Assembly (NCBI RefSeq): GCF_000365305.1
Contig: NZ_CM001841.1
Span: 2,520,323-2,584,322, forward strand
Length of the DNA: 64,000 nucleotides
Origin: Dickeya dianthicola NCPPB 453
GTDB lineage: Bacteria > Pseudomonadota > Gammaproteobacteria > Enterobacterales > Enterobacteriaceae
Direction: 5' to 3'
Below are positions 44,328 through 53,139 of the stretch, piece by piece. The position numbers and the translations under genes were made by a program. The notes under the pieces are model-generated. The model did not search any database and was not told the DNA's origin. It saw only the letters and a list, made by a program, of their open reading frames with translations. How positions within the stretch are numbered: the first letter of the stretch is position 1; each line of letters begins with the position of its first letter.

Positions 44328-45401
44328 ATGGTTAGGCTGGTATCACGCTACATCACCCGCCGGATTACCGCGCCGGTGTCCCACAATCTGGAGTTGGCGG
44401 AACGTATCGCCAGCGGCGACCTGACCGCCGACATCGCAACCGACCGTCACGATGAACTGGGCCAGTTGACCGCCGCCATGATGGGCATGAACGAGCGGTT
44501 GCGTCAGATGATCGGCAATATCCGCGACAGCGTTGGCAGCGTGGCGGCATCCGCCGCGCAAATCGCCCACGGCAACCATGAGCTGTCGTCCCGCACCGAG
44601 CAGCAATCCGCCGCCGTCGTTCAGACCGCCGCCAGCATGGAACAGCTGACCTCAACGGTGAAAAACAACGCCGACAACGCCAGATATGCCAGCCAGATCG
44701 CCGCAGAAGCATCCAGAGACGCGCACACCGGCGGCGGCGTGGTGCAAAACGTGGTCAATACCATGAATGACATCGCCGTCAGCTCGAAAAAAATCTCCGA
44801 TATCACCGACGTTATCAACAGCATCGCCTTTCAGACCAACATTCTGGCGCTTAACGCCGCGGTGGAAGCCGCGCGCGCCGGCGAACAAGGACGTGGTTTC
44901 GCGGTGGTGGCCGGAGAAGTGCGCAATCTGGCGCAGCGCAGCGCCCAGGCCGCCCGTGAAATCGCCAGCCTGATCGTCGAGTCGGTTACCCGCATTGATA
45001 CCGGCTCCGTACTGGCGGCGGAAGCCGGCGATGCTATGCAAAAAATCCTGCTCTCGGTTTCCCGCGTCAACGACATCATCGGTGAAATCGCCTCCGCGTC
45101 CGATGAACAGCGTCGCGGCATTGAGCAGATCGCCAGCGCGGTCGGCGAGCTGGACTCCACCACCCAGCAGAACGCGTCGCTGGTGACGGCGTCCGCCTCG
45201 TCCGCCAGCTCACTGGAAGAGCAGTCGATACAACTGGAAGCGCTGGTGAGTCATTTCCGACTGGCGCAGGATACCCCGCCGTTATTGCCCCGGCACGCGG
45301 CGCTGCCCGCCAGCCGCACCGCCACTCCCGCGTTGAGCCAGGCCAGATTGACTCGCAATGACAACAGCCGCCAGAGCCAGCAGAACTGGGAGCGTTTCTG
45401 A
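44328..45401 (+). CDS. N-terminally truncated methyl-accepting chemotaxis protein (probable pseudogene)
   Basis: 357 residues comprising only HAMP ([20 protein letters not shown]), the methylation helices and the signalling tip [40 protein letters not shown]. The periplasmic ligand domain and both membrane spans are missing. It ends NWERF, close to the CheR-tethering pentapeptide NWETF. No ribosome binding site precedes the ATG. About 100 bp upstream (44224) a short ORF starts MFLRTVS, a typical receptor N-terminus, but in another frame, consistent with deletion of the sensor region. If translated it would be a soluble receptor fragment. Confidence 0.75.
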   Translation: MVRLVSRYITRRITAPVSHNLELAERIASGDLTADIATDRHDELGQLTAAMMGMNERLRQMIGNIRDSVGSVAASAAQIAHGNHELSSRTEQQSAAVVQTAASMEQLTSTVKNNADNARYASQIAAEASRDAHTGGGVVQNVVNTMNDIAVSSKKISDITDVINSIAFQTNILALNAAVEAARAGEQGRGFAVVAGEVRNLAQRSAQAAREIASLIVESVTRIDTGSVLAAEAGDAMQKILLSVSRVNDIIGEIASASDEQRRGIEQIASAVGELDSTTQQNASLVTASASSASSLEEQSIQLEALVSHFRLAQDTPPLLPRHAALPASRTATPALSQARLTRNDNSRQSQQNWERF

Positions 45402-45425
45402 TAAACCGTCTCTGATAACCCGCGA

Positions 45426-45455
45426 TTAAAAAAACCGGCAAGGATGCCGGTTTCA
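45426..45455 (-). terminator. Terminator between truncated receptor gene and lipoprotein gene
   Basis: AACCGGCA and TGCCGGTT pair around a four-base loop. On the minus strand it is followed by seven T, making it a good terminator for the lipoprotein gene; on the plus strand the tract is only TTTC. Confidence 0.8.
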
Positions 45456-45511
45456 TAACGGGAAGCAAGGTCAATCGCCACCGCTTTTATGCCGTTGCCG
45501 CGTTTGTCCGG

Positions 45512-46009
45512 TTAGCGATCCTCGATCGAATGCGTCTCGACTTTCTCCGTCAGCGACACTTCAACCTTAATATCGTCCGTCAGGGTCAGCATCGCCTTCT
45601 TATCCGGGCCCACCACCGCAGTACGCTGCGGAATGAGGAACTGACGCACGCTCTCGCCCTCAATCATATCCTTGCCGTTTTCAACGCCATGCCGCGCCGA
45701 CAGCAGATAATTCACCATGCCGTTATAGGTAATCTGATAACCACCGCCGGACGACTCCACCCGGTAGTTAAGGGTAATTTTCGGCAGCGCCGCCTTATAG
45801 GTGCCGCGAATCTCATCCCAGCGCGCCGGGTTGCCCGTCAAATAGACGGAGTCCACCCAGTTGGTATTGTTCTGCAGCACATGGGCGGTGGTGTAGGAAA
45901 AGTAATAAGGCGAAATAAACGTACTGTTCAGGCTCGTTGTTTTCGTGCTGAACACAGAACATCCTGACAGCATCGCCGTGGCCGCCACGGCCAGGAACAG
46001 TTTCTTCAT
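45512..46009 (-). CDS. Lipoprotein of unknown function
   Basis: A 165-residue lipoprotein: MKKLFLAVAATAMLSGCSVF has lipobox LSGC. The mature part (FISPYYFSYTTAHVLQNNTN, YLTGNPARWDEIRGTYKAAL, ESSGGGYQITYNGMVNYLLS) is soluble and beta-rich looking; I do not recognise the family. It lies divergent from the amidase-muramidase chimera, sharing its 400-bp upstream region. Because that chimera should act on the cell wall, a periplasm-facing protein beside it is a conceivable immunity protein, but this is speculation. An envelope or adhesion lipoprotein is equally possible. Confidence 0.8.
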   Translation of the reverse strand: MKKLFLAVAATAMLSGCSVFSTKTTSLNSTFISPYYFSYTTAHVLQNNTNWVDSVYLTGNPARWDEIRGTYKAALPKITLNYRVESSGGGYQITYNGMVNYLLSARHGVENGKDMIEGESVRQFLIPQRTAVVGPDKKAMLTLTDDIKVEVSLTEKVETHSIEDR

Positions 46010-46414
46010 CGGTATTTTTCTCTTTTTGCCAACAGTTTCACCCCGAATCGGGGCCGGGCCAGTTTTCCTGCCATGACCTGCCAGACAACACACACGCAGG
46101 CAACGGGTTGCGCCCACAGAATAGCAGTGATCCTGTGGGTTGATGGCGTGAAAAAGGGGCAAGTCGGGGGATATTTATTCGTATCGACAACCGCCGGTTC
46201 GCGCCTGAAATCCATCAGCCTGTTTGCTGAGCCGCCAGCCAACCCGCCTGAATAGTTTAATCGGCCACACACGATAATATAACGCCACCGTTCTTCTGCA
46301 TGACGCTGAAATATACCTGACTTCCGTTAGTAATAACGCTGAGGCGGCCGCCCATTCATCCCATTGACGTTAATTTTCATGATTGACGTCAAATAATATT
46401 GTTATTAAACGCCT
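46010..46414. other. Divergent intergenic region before the chimera gene
   Basis: About 400 bp. The right end holds two operator-like palindromes (separate entry) and an AT-rich -10 area. No gene or signal peptide-coding ORF was seen in it. Confidence 0.5.
46363..46392 (+). promoter_or_regulatory. Paired palindromic sites before the amidase-muramidase gene
   Basis: ATTGACGTTAA (46363-46373) and ATTGACGTCAA (46382-46392) are near-identical; TTGACGTCAA is a perfect 10-bp palindrome. The two are 19 bp apart centre to centre, close to two helical turns, and end about 20 bp before the ATG beside an AT-rich possible -10. They look like tandem repressor or activator sites. Confidence 0.5.
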
Positions 46415-48457
46415 ATGAAAAAAAATAACACCCCCCGAAAACAACTCGTCGTCGTGATAAAAAAAACGCGCTCTTTTGCGAAGAAAACAGAAATAACGAC
46501 CCAATCCCGTCAAAATACCGCTACAGCCAGCAGCGGCACGGCCGCGGGCTACCCCAACGCCTCGTCTGCCGGGTTGGACAATATCCGCCTGTCCGCACCG
46601 GAATCAGGCCAGTCTGGCGCGCCTGCAACGGCCGCCGGCCAGCCGACGCCGCCAGCCGCACCGCCGGCGACCACCGTTCCGCCGCTGCCCAAGTTTAACC
46701 CACCGCACGCCGAAACGGCCACGCCGCCGTCCGCGCCGCCGGCACAATCATCAACATCCAGCGCGCCGCAACCCAGCCCGTCGTCGCCAGCGCCGGTTGC
46801 CGCCGCTTCCGCAGCGGAACCCCCGACAGCCCAGGAACCGGCCACCCCGCCGTTTGCGCCTGACTTTGCAGCCGCAGGACATCAGCTAAGCAAGCTGATG
46901 TCCGGAATGGCGGCGCCGCTGTCCCGGCTGGCGGGCACCGTACCGGGATTGCTCTCTTCCGCGTCTACATCCATAGCACAGGCAGCCAAAGGCAAGCCAA
47001 GCGTGGCCGTCTCCAAATCGGCTCCGGTTGAATCCACAGCTACGGCTCCTGAAGTTAACACCGCGGAAGCCAAGCCCATCGAGGTTAAGCCTATCGAGGT
47101 TGACGTTAAAGTTGACACTATTGCACCGGCCTCTTCGTCTGCCGCATCAACGCCGACTGTTGTGCCATTATCAGGCAGTTCAACAGCATCGGCACCTAAA
47201 CCTATCACAACGGTAACCTGGAATCCTGCTACCACCATTAGCTCGCTGCAACACAATGCCAAAAAGAAATCTATAGGTTATTGTGCAAGAGCTGTTGTAG
47301 ACGCTATCCAAGCTGGTGGAACAAAAATAGAAAGAGTTCCAGCCGCGAAAGATCTCGGCTCCAAACTGATTGCCGCTGGTTTTACCGCCATATTTTCTAT
47401 GCCAAGACCATCCAGAGAATATGACCGCAGCAATCTCCTTCCCGGCGATGTGGTGGTATTAGAAGGGTTTAATAAAGACGAACGTAAAGGGATAAAAAAA
47501 GACCATACTTTTGGTCATGCCGCCATGTACGACGGCAGCAAATGGATTTCCGACTTCACGCAATCCGGGTTCTATCCCGGCGAGGATTACCGAAAAGCAC
47601 TGCCTGGCTACACCATTTATCGAATGGCTGCCACGCAGGCTCAGATTAATGCCATCAATTCTTCTCAAAGGGGCGAGTCGGCACCCCAAACACCGGTAGC
47701 AGTGCCTTCTGTGCCGGTAACTCAGACTACTCGATCATCAGCACCTGTAACACGTTCTTCAACTCAGGCGGTACAACCGTCTGCGCCGGCATCGCGCATT
47801 ATCGCTCCAGCGCCCCGACCCACGACCTCCAGGTCGGTACAATCGGAAAATAAGCCAATATCATCCGACCAAGATTTCCTCAATGAATTCAATATAGATA
47901 TATCTTTCTTAAGAGTTTCTGAGGAAATGAAAACTGACGGGTATGTTCCTTTAAATCAAGATGGAACTCCCGTTGGAAATTCGGGAGTAACTATAGGAAT
48001 GGGGATTGATTTAGGGCAGCGGGAAGCAAAGGACTTAATACGTGATGGTGTACCCAGTAGTATTGTAGAAAAACTTAAACCCTACATGAAATTAAAGAAA
48101 GCGAATGCCTTGCACAAGATACGAGAAATGCCATTAAAATTAACGTCAAATGAAGCCAGTATACTATCAAATATATATATTCAAAAATCGATACGATCTT
48201 TAGAAACTGAATTTGATAACGAAAGTAAAGGTGTAAAGTTCTCGCAATTATCTGCAAATACGCGAACGATGATCCTAGACCTAGCACATCAGTATGGAAA
48301 TTTAAAATCAAAAACACCCAAAGCATGGGGCTTCATAATTAATCAACAATGGGGAGAGTTAGTTAGAGAATTAAACAATTTCCACGACGAATACCCAACC
48401 CGAAGAAAGAGAGAAGCCACATTAATAGAGGATGACCTTAAAAATAGTAGAATATAA
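46415..48457 (+). CDS. Putative peptidoglycan-hydrolase effector: amidase-like domain plus pesticin-type muramidase domain
   Basis: 680 residues, no signal peptide. The first 270 are basic, then Pro/Ala/Ser-rich and disordered. Residues about 280-400 resemble an NlpC/P60 or CHAP-like cysteine hydrolase: Cys290 in SIGYCARAVVDAIQ, His368 in HTFGHAAMYDGSKWISDF with a following Asp380. A second Pro/Ser/Thr linker follows. Residues about 490-680 match the pesticin C-terminal lysozyme fold: Glu503, Thr526 and Asp532 in EEMKTDGYVPLNQDG and GNSGVTIGMGIDLGQ have the same spacing as catalytic residues I recall for pesticin (E178, T201, D207). Coding DNA for this domain is strongly AT-rich, unlike the GC-rich start, so the gene is a mosaic. 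Two wall-cutting activities without a signal peptide suggest an exported antibacterial toxin, for example a type VI effector. No downstream immunity gene is present. Confidence 0.7.
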   Translation: MKKNNTPRKQLVVVIKKTRSFAKKTEITTQSRQNTATASSGTAAGYPNASSAGLDNIRLSAPESGQSGAPATAAGQPTPPAAPPATTVPPLPKFNPPHAETATPPSAPPAQSSTSSAPQPSPSSPAPVAAASAAEPPTAQEPATPPFAPDFAAAGHQLSKLMSGMAAPLSRLAGTVPGLLSSASTSIAQAAKGKPSVAVSKSAPVESTATAPEVNTAEAKPIEVKPIEVDVKVDTIAPASSSAASTPTVVPLSGSSTASAPKPITTVTWNPATTISSLQHNAKKKSIGYCARAVVDAIQAGGTKIERVPAAKDLGSKLIAAGFTAIFSMPRPSREYDRSNLLPGDVVVLEGFNKDERKGIKKDHTFGHAAMYDGSKWISDFTQSGFYPGEDYRKALPGYTIYRMAATQAQINAINSSQRGESAPQTPVAVPSVPVTQTTRSSAPVTRSSTQAVQPSAPASRIIAPAPRPTTSRSVQSENKPISSDQDFLNEFNIDISFLRVSEEMKTDGYVPLNQDGTPVGNSGVTIGMGIDLGQREAKDLIRDGVPSSIVEKLKPYMKLKKANALHKIREMPLKLTSNEASILSNIYIQKSIRSLETEFDNESKGVKFSQLSANTRTMILDLAHQYGNLKSKTPKAWGFIINQQWGELVRELNNFHDEYPTRRKREATLIEDDLKNSRI

Positions 48458-48610
48458 CTTTGCGTAATTGTCATCTGGTGCAGGCGGTCACCTGTCATCA
48501 TTCATCATCAGGTTTATGGCGCCGCCAGACTCCCCTGGCGCGCACTTAATGGTACACTTAGCCCCCAGCAACGCTGGAGCACCGGCCCCATGAACACGAG
48601 TTACCGCTAA

Positions 48611-49552
48611 ATGTCAGAAAATCAATCCGTTACACCCAAGCAACAATACAATCTCAACAAATTGCAAAAGCGCCTGCGTCGCAACGTGGGCGAAGCGATC
48701 GCCGATTTTACTATGATAGAAGACGGCGATCGGATCATGGTGTGTCTGTCCGGTGGCAAAGACAGCTATACCATGCTGGAGATCCTGCGCAATCTGCAAC
48801 AGAGCGCGCCGGTGAATTTCTCGCTGGTGGCAGTGAATCTGGACCAGAAACAGCCCGGGTTCCCGGAGCATGTGCTGCCGCAGTATCTGGACAGCATTGG
48901 CGTTGAGTACAAGATTGTGGAAGAGAATACCTACGGCATCGTTAAAGAGAAGATCCCGGAAGGTAAGACTACTTGCTCACTGTGCTCGCGTCTGCGCCGC
49001 GGCATTCTGTACCGCACCGCTAGCGAACTGGGCGCCACCAAGATTGCCCTCGGCCATCACCGCGACGACATCTTGCAAACGCTGTTTCTGAATATGTTCT
49101 ACGGCGGCAAACTGAAAGGCATGCCGCCAAAACTGGTGAGCGACGACGGCAAACATGTGGTGATCCGCCCGCTGGCGTACTGCCGCGAAAAAGACATTGA
49201 ACGTTTTGCCGACGCGCGCCAGTTCCCGATCATCCCGTGTAATCTGTGCGGCTCGCAGCCCAACCTGCAACGTCAGGTGATCAAGGACATGCTGCGCGAC
49301 TGGGACAAACGCCACCCCGGCCGCATCGAAACCATGTTCAGCGCCATGCAGAATGCGGTGCCGTCGCATCTGTGCGACACCAACCTGTTCGATTTCAAAT
49401 CAATTCGTCAGGGCAGCGAGGTGGTGGACGGCGGCGATCTGGCGTTCGACCGTGAAGAGATGCCATTACAGCCGGCAGGCTGGCAACCGGATGAGGATGA
49501 AGAAGATAACGCTCGTCCGCTGGAACGACTAAACGTACTGGAGATCCGTTAA
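48611..49552 (+). CDS. ttcA: tRNA 2-thiocytidine biosynthesis protein TtcA
   Basis: A 313-residue PP-loop ATPase that thiolates cytidine 32 of certain tRNAs using a 4Fe-4S cluster. The PP-loop is [12 protein letters not shown]; cluster cysteines are in [16 protein letters not shown] and [36 protein letters not shown] is the family core. E. coli TtcA is 311 residues. It is an E. coli-like neighbour of fnrS and zntB. A plausible -10 TACACT lies near 48553. Confidence 0.95.
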   Translation: MSENQSVTPKQQYNLNKLQKRLRRNVGEAIADFTMIEDGDRIMVCLSGGKDSYTMLEILRNLQQSAPVNFSLVAVNLDQKQPGFPEHVLPQYLDSIGVEYKIVEENTYGIVKEKIPEGKTTCSLCSRLRRGILYRTASELGATKIALGHHRDDILQTLFLNMFYGGKLKGMPPKLVSDDGKHVVIRPLAYCREKDIERFADARQFPIIPCNLCGSQPNLQRQVIKDMLRDWDKRHPGRIETMFSAMQNAVPSHLCDTNLFDFKSIRQGSEVVDGGDLAFDREEMPLQPAGWQPDEDEEDNARPLERLNVLEIR

Positions 49553-49699
49553 TTCATCGGCGGCCGGCCGCCAATGTTCTCGCTTTCCGTTCTGCTACCT
49601 TTCCTGATCCTGATAAAAACGGGTGTTCAGACCTGACACCCGCATCCACAGGCACCCCACAAGCACGGGTTCAAGAATGCCGCGTGCTAAATCGCGGGC

Positions 49700-49818
49700 A
49701 AAAAAAAGCCGACAAAACGTCGGCATGGTGTGAATTAATTGTGCTATGCAGTAATTCAAAAAAGGAAGTAAGACAATATGGAGCGCAACGTCCATCGCTT
49801 GACGTTGCATTCACCTGC
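49700..49818 (-). ncRNA. fnrS: FnrS small regulatory RNA
   Basis: The minus strand reads GCAGGTGAATGCAACGTCAA, then GCGATGGACGTTGCGCTCCA, TATTGTCTTACTTCCTTTTT TGAATTACTGCATAGCACAA, almost base for base the E. coli FnrS sequence as I recall it, and ends in a terminator (GCCGACGTTTTGTCGGC plus eight T). FnrS is an Hfq-dependent sRNA made under anaerobiosis that represses aerobic-metabolism mRNAs such as sodB and maeA. It sits next to zntB as in E. coli. An FNR site is correctly placed upstream. Confidence 0.93.
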
Positions 49819-49853
49819 GAGAAGGATAGTGCCGCAGGCGTAGACCAAAAATG

Positions 49854-49867
49854 TTGATATTGCTCAA
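49854..49867 (-). promoter_or_regulatory. FNR box of the fnrS promoter
   Basis: On the minus strand TTGAGCAATATCAA matches the FNR consensus TTGATNNNNATCAA at 9 of 10 positions. Its centre is about 42 bp upstream of the fnrS 5' end, the usual distance for a class II activated promoter. A -10-like ACTATCCT follows. Confidence 0.85.
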
Positions 49868-49935
49868 TATTGACAAGGGTTTTTATCACCGCCGACGGTT
49901 GTGTGATACCCCACGCAATAATTTCGCCACGCTAC

Positions 49936-50922
49936 TCACAACCATTTACTGCGTTTTAACCACCAGGCAACGCCGCTAACCAACAACACCAACAACAGGC
50001 AGAACACGCCGAATCCGATACCGCTGTTGGATCCTGGAATTCCGCCCAGATTGACGCCAAACAACCCGGTCAAAAAAGTAGTCGGCAGGAAAACCATCGC
50101 CAGCAGCGACATCGTGTAAGTACGTCGGTTCATGGCGTCGGTCATCAGCGTGGTGATTTCATCGGCAATCACGGTCGTTCGGGCGATGCTGGCGTCCAGA
50201 TCTTCCAGCCCCCGGCCGAGGCGCTCGGCAATTTCCTGCATACGCCGGCGGTCGTCATCCTGCATCCAGCCAAACTTCTCACCGGACAGGCGCGAGAAAA
50301 TATCGCGCTGCGGCGTCATGTAGCGGCGTAACACAATCAGCTGCTTGCGAATCAGCGCCAGTTCGCCGCGCGGCGGAATGCGCTGTTCCAGCAACGCATC
50401 CTCCAGATCGATAATTTTCTCGTGTAGCTCATCAATAAACTCACTGGTGTGATCGGTTAACGCCTCGGCGATAGACACCATCCAGTCTCCGCTGGTGGCC
50501 GGACCGTTGCCCTCTTTCAGGTCGCTCATCACCTCATCGATCGCCGCTACTTTACGCCGCCGGGTGGAGACAATCAGGCGGTCGGTGATAAAGACCCGGA
50601 TCGCCACCAGCTCATCCGGCCGGGCATCAGGGTTATAATTGATGCTGCGCAGGGTCACCAGCGTGCCTTCGCCAAGCCGTACTACGCGAGGGCGGGCGCT
50701 ATCTCCCGCCAGTGCGTTACGTACGCTATCCGGCAACAACGAGGTTTCATGCAGCCAGCGCACGCTGGCCGATTGCGTCGAGTCAAGGTGCAGCCAGGCA
50801 GGCAGAACCGCCTCCTCGCCCAACCCACTCTCTACCAGCGGCAGAATGCCTCCCCTGCCGTCCAGTTGACAGGTAAAGACGGCGCCGGTGTGCCAGATAG
50901 CTTTACTTTCAGTCACTTCCAC
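49936..50922 (-). CDS. zntB: Zinc transport protein ZntB
   Basis: A 328-residue CorA-superfamily membrane protein (E. coli ZntB 327), proposed to import zinc with protons. A large cytoplasmic domain with [20 protein letters not shown] and [20 protein letters not shown] long helices leads to two C-terminal spans; the loop motif is [11 protein letters not shown], the ZntB variant of the CorA GMN motif. The C-terminus WWLKRSKWL matches E. coli. Confidence 0.93.
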   Translation of the reverse strand: MEVTESKAIWHTGAVFTCQLDGRGGILPLVESGLGEEAVLPAWLHLDSTQSASVRWLHETSLLPDSVRNALAGDSARPRVVRLGEGTLVTLRSINYNPDARPDELVAIRVFITDRLIVSTRRRKVAAIDEVMSDLKEGNGPATSGDWMVSIAEALTDHTSEFIDELHEKIIDLEDALLEQRIPPRGELALIRKQLIVLRRYMTPQRDIFSRLSGEKFGWMQDDDRRRMQEIAERLGRGLEDLDASIARTTVIADEITTLMTDAMNRRTYTMSLLAMVFLPTTFLTGLFGVNLGGIPGSNSGIGFGVFCLLLVLLVSGVAWWLKRSKWL

Positions 50923-51061
50923 ACGGTATCTCCCTCGATGCCTACGGCGTCCATCTTACTGTCTGCACCAATGACTGCAATCAGAAAGGGATGCATCCTC
51001 CGACGCATGCGCCGAGCCAGGCCGGAGTCGCATGCATAACATGACGCTGTGACGCTCCGCC

Positions 51062-51137
51062 AGTCAATGTTTTAGAATCCAATCAATGTTTTAGAATCCA
51101 ATCAATGTATTAGAATCCAGTCAATGTTTTAGAATAT
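51062..51137 (-). repeat. 19-bp tandem repeat, four units, derived from the mppA 3' end
   Basis: Plus-strand units AGTCAATGTTTTAGAATCC (51062), AATCAATGTTTTAGAATCC (51081), AATCAATGTATTAGAATCC (51100) and AGTCAATGTTTTAGAATAT (51119). The last unit contains the final codons and stop of mppA (ATTCTAAAACATTGA on the minus strand), so the gene end seems to have been copied three times downstream. Confidence 0.88.
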
Positions 51138-52752
51138 AAAGCGTCTGGCTGTAGGCGACATCCTCAGGGTTGGCGATGGGATACCCTTTCACCCAGGGCT
51201 TAATCAACCGGCCGTTGGTGTATTGGTAAATCGGCGCGATCGGCGCCTGCTCCGCCAGAATCTGCTCGGCGCGGTTGTAATCCTCGTTCAGCACCTTCCG
51301 GTCGGTTTGCCCGGCGGTATCCGCCATCAGCCGATCATAATCAGCGTTGGTAAAACGGGCGATATTGCCGCTGTGACTGGCGGTCAGCAGCGACAGGAAG
51401 GTGGACGGCTCGTTGTAATCGCCGACCCAGGAGGCGCGTATGACATCAAAATTGCCCGTATTGCGGCTGTCGATGTACGTTTTCCATTCCTGATTAACCA
51501 ACTTCACGTCTACGCCGAGTTTGGTTTTCCACATCGACGCGACGGCGATGGCGATTTTTTGATGCACTTCCTGCGTGTTGTACAGCAGGGTCAGTTTCAG
51601 CGGTTTGGACGGACCATAGCCGGCCGCCGCCATTAGCGCTTTGGCCTGCATATCCAGTTCGGCCTGCGAATACTGCTGCAATTGTCCCGGTTGCGGCTTG
51701 AACCCGGCGGTGACATCCGGCGTCAAGCGATACGCCGGTTTCTCGCCGGTTCCCAGCACTTTCCCGGCGATAATCTTACGGTCGATGGCATACGACAGCG
51801 CCTTGCGCACCCGCGCGTCGTTGGTCGGCGCTCGCTGCGTGTTGAAGGCATAGTAATAGGTGCCGAGCTGGTCCGGGGTAAAGACCTGCCCCGGCAAGTC
51901 CTTCAGCAGTTTCTGGTACTGATTCTTGGGAAACGACTCGGTGATGTCGATATCGCCGGCCTGATAGCGCTTGGTGGCGTTGGATTCCTGATTGATCGGC
52001 ACAAAGGTGACCTGCGTCAGCCGGGTATTGGCGTGATCCCAGTAATGGTTATTCGGCGCCAGCACCAGTTTTTCATTGACCACCCGATCTTTCAGCACGA
52101 AGGCGCCATTGCCTACCAGATTGCCCGGTTTGATCCACTCATTGCCGTATTTTTCCACCGTGGACTGATGCACCGGGTAAAGGCTGAAATTGGCCATCAG
52201 GCTGATGAAATAAGGCACCGGCTTACTCAGTTGCACCTTTAACGTGTGATCGTCAACCGCCATGACGCCCAGTTTGTCGGCAGGCAGCTTGCCGGCCAGG
52301 ATATCATCCGCATTGACGATCCCCGCCAGCCGGATAAACCAGCTAAACGGCGAGGTATTTTGCGGCGTCGCCAGTCGCCGCCAGCTGTAGACAAAGTCGC
52401 CGGCGGTGACCGGATCGCCGTTCGACCAGCGCGCGTCAGGCCGCAGAGTAAAAATAAAGGTGCGGTTATCGTTAGTCTGCCAGCGCTGGGCGACGCCGGG
52501 AATCGGATTACCCTGCGCGTCCTGATTCACCAGCCCTTCGAACAGGTCGCGAATAACCTGAATCTCCGGCAAACCAACCGCTTTAATCGGGTCCAGCGAA
52601 GCCGGTTCATCCTTGATGTGGCGGACTATCTCCTGCCGGTCCGCCAGAACCGTGCCGGGGGGAACCTGCGCCGCGCCAGCCGGGTTTATCAGCGCGGTTA
52701 TCAGGACGGCGGAAACCACGCCGACGAAAACTGCGGAATAACGAAATTGCAT
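51121..52752 (-). CDS. mppA: Periplasmic murein tripeptide-binding protein MppA (OppA family)
   Basis: A 543-residue binding protein with a signal peptide (about 1-27, ending AGA). It follows the OppA/MppA pattern: RQEIVRHIKDEPASLDPIKA, GVAQRWQTNDNRTFIFTLRP, DITESFPKNQYQKLLKDLPG, and RASWVGDYNEPSTFLSLLTA. MppA is assigned rather than OppA because no opp permease genes are present and mpaA-tpx follow as in E. coli. MppA delivers murein tripeptide to the Opp permease for recycling. It is divergent from mpaA, whose product processes the same tripeptide. Confidence 0.85.
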   Translation of the reverse strand: MQFRYSAVFVGVVSAVLITALINPAGAAQVPPGTVLADRQEIVRHIKDEPASLDPIKAVGLPEIQVIRDLFEGLVNQDAQGNPIPGVAQRWQTNDNRTFIFTLRPDARWSNGDPVTAGDFVYSWRRLATPQNTSPFSWFIRLAGIVNADDILAGKLPADKLGVMAVDDHTLKVQLSKPVPYFISLMANFSLYPVHQSTVEKYGNEWIKPGNLVGNGAFVLKDRVVNEKLVLAPNNHYWDHANTRLTQVTFVPINQESNATKRYQAGDIDITESFPKNQYQKLLKDLPGQVFTPDQLGTYYYAFNTQRAPTNDARVRKALSYAIDRKIIAGKVLGTGEKPAYRLTPDVTAGFKPQPGQLQQYSQAELDMQAKALMAAAGYGPSKPLKLTLLYNTQEVHQKIAIAVASMWKTKLGVDVKLVNQEWKTYIDSRNTGNFDVIRASWVGDYNEPSTFLSLLTASHSGNIARFTNADYDRLMADTAGQTDRKVLNEDYNRAEQILAEQAPIAPIYQYTNGRLIKPWVKGYPIANPEDVAYSQTLYILKH

Positions 52753-53139
52753 GTGGTGTCCTTAACTAAAGAGGCTCTGTCTTCGCCGGCCCGCCGCATC
52801 ATGCCGACGCCGCAGGCGGGATGCAGGAACGACCGGGAGTCATCGCTGCGCGCGGAAGACAGCACGCAATCATCACCGGTCAAAAAAAGAATCCGTCTAT
52901 ACCGTCATGCATCAGGCGGCGGGCGCAGCCCAGCAAGCACGCCAGAGCATTGAGGGTCTATCTACTGAAAAAATCGTTATCAGGCTGGAAGTTATCATAG
53001 TCTCAAACCCGCCCCTCCAGCCAGCGGCGCGACGCCGGTTTGCGGAGCGTCCCGCGATTTCGGGCTGGCTGCCGCGACCGGCAGGGATTTTTTGTTATCA
53101 TCAGACCAAACACCGCCGACTATTGTTCAGGATGCCGCC
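52753..53139. other. mppA-mpaA divergent intergenic region
   Basis: About 390 bp carrying promoters for both murein-peptide genes. A GC-rich inverted segment near 53070-53090 (GCCGCGACCGGC followed by AGGGATTTTTT) resembles a terminator or leader hairpin. ORFs here are out of frame with mpaA and not supported. Confidence 0.4.
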
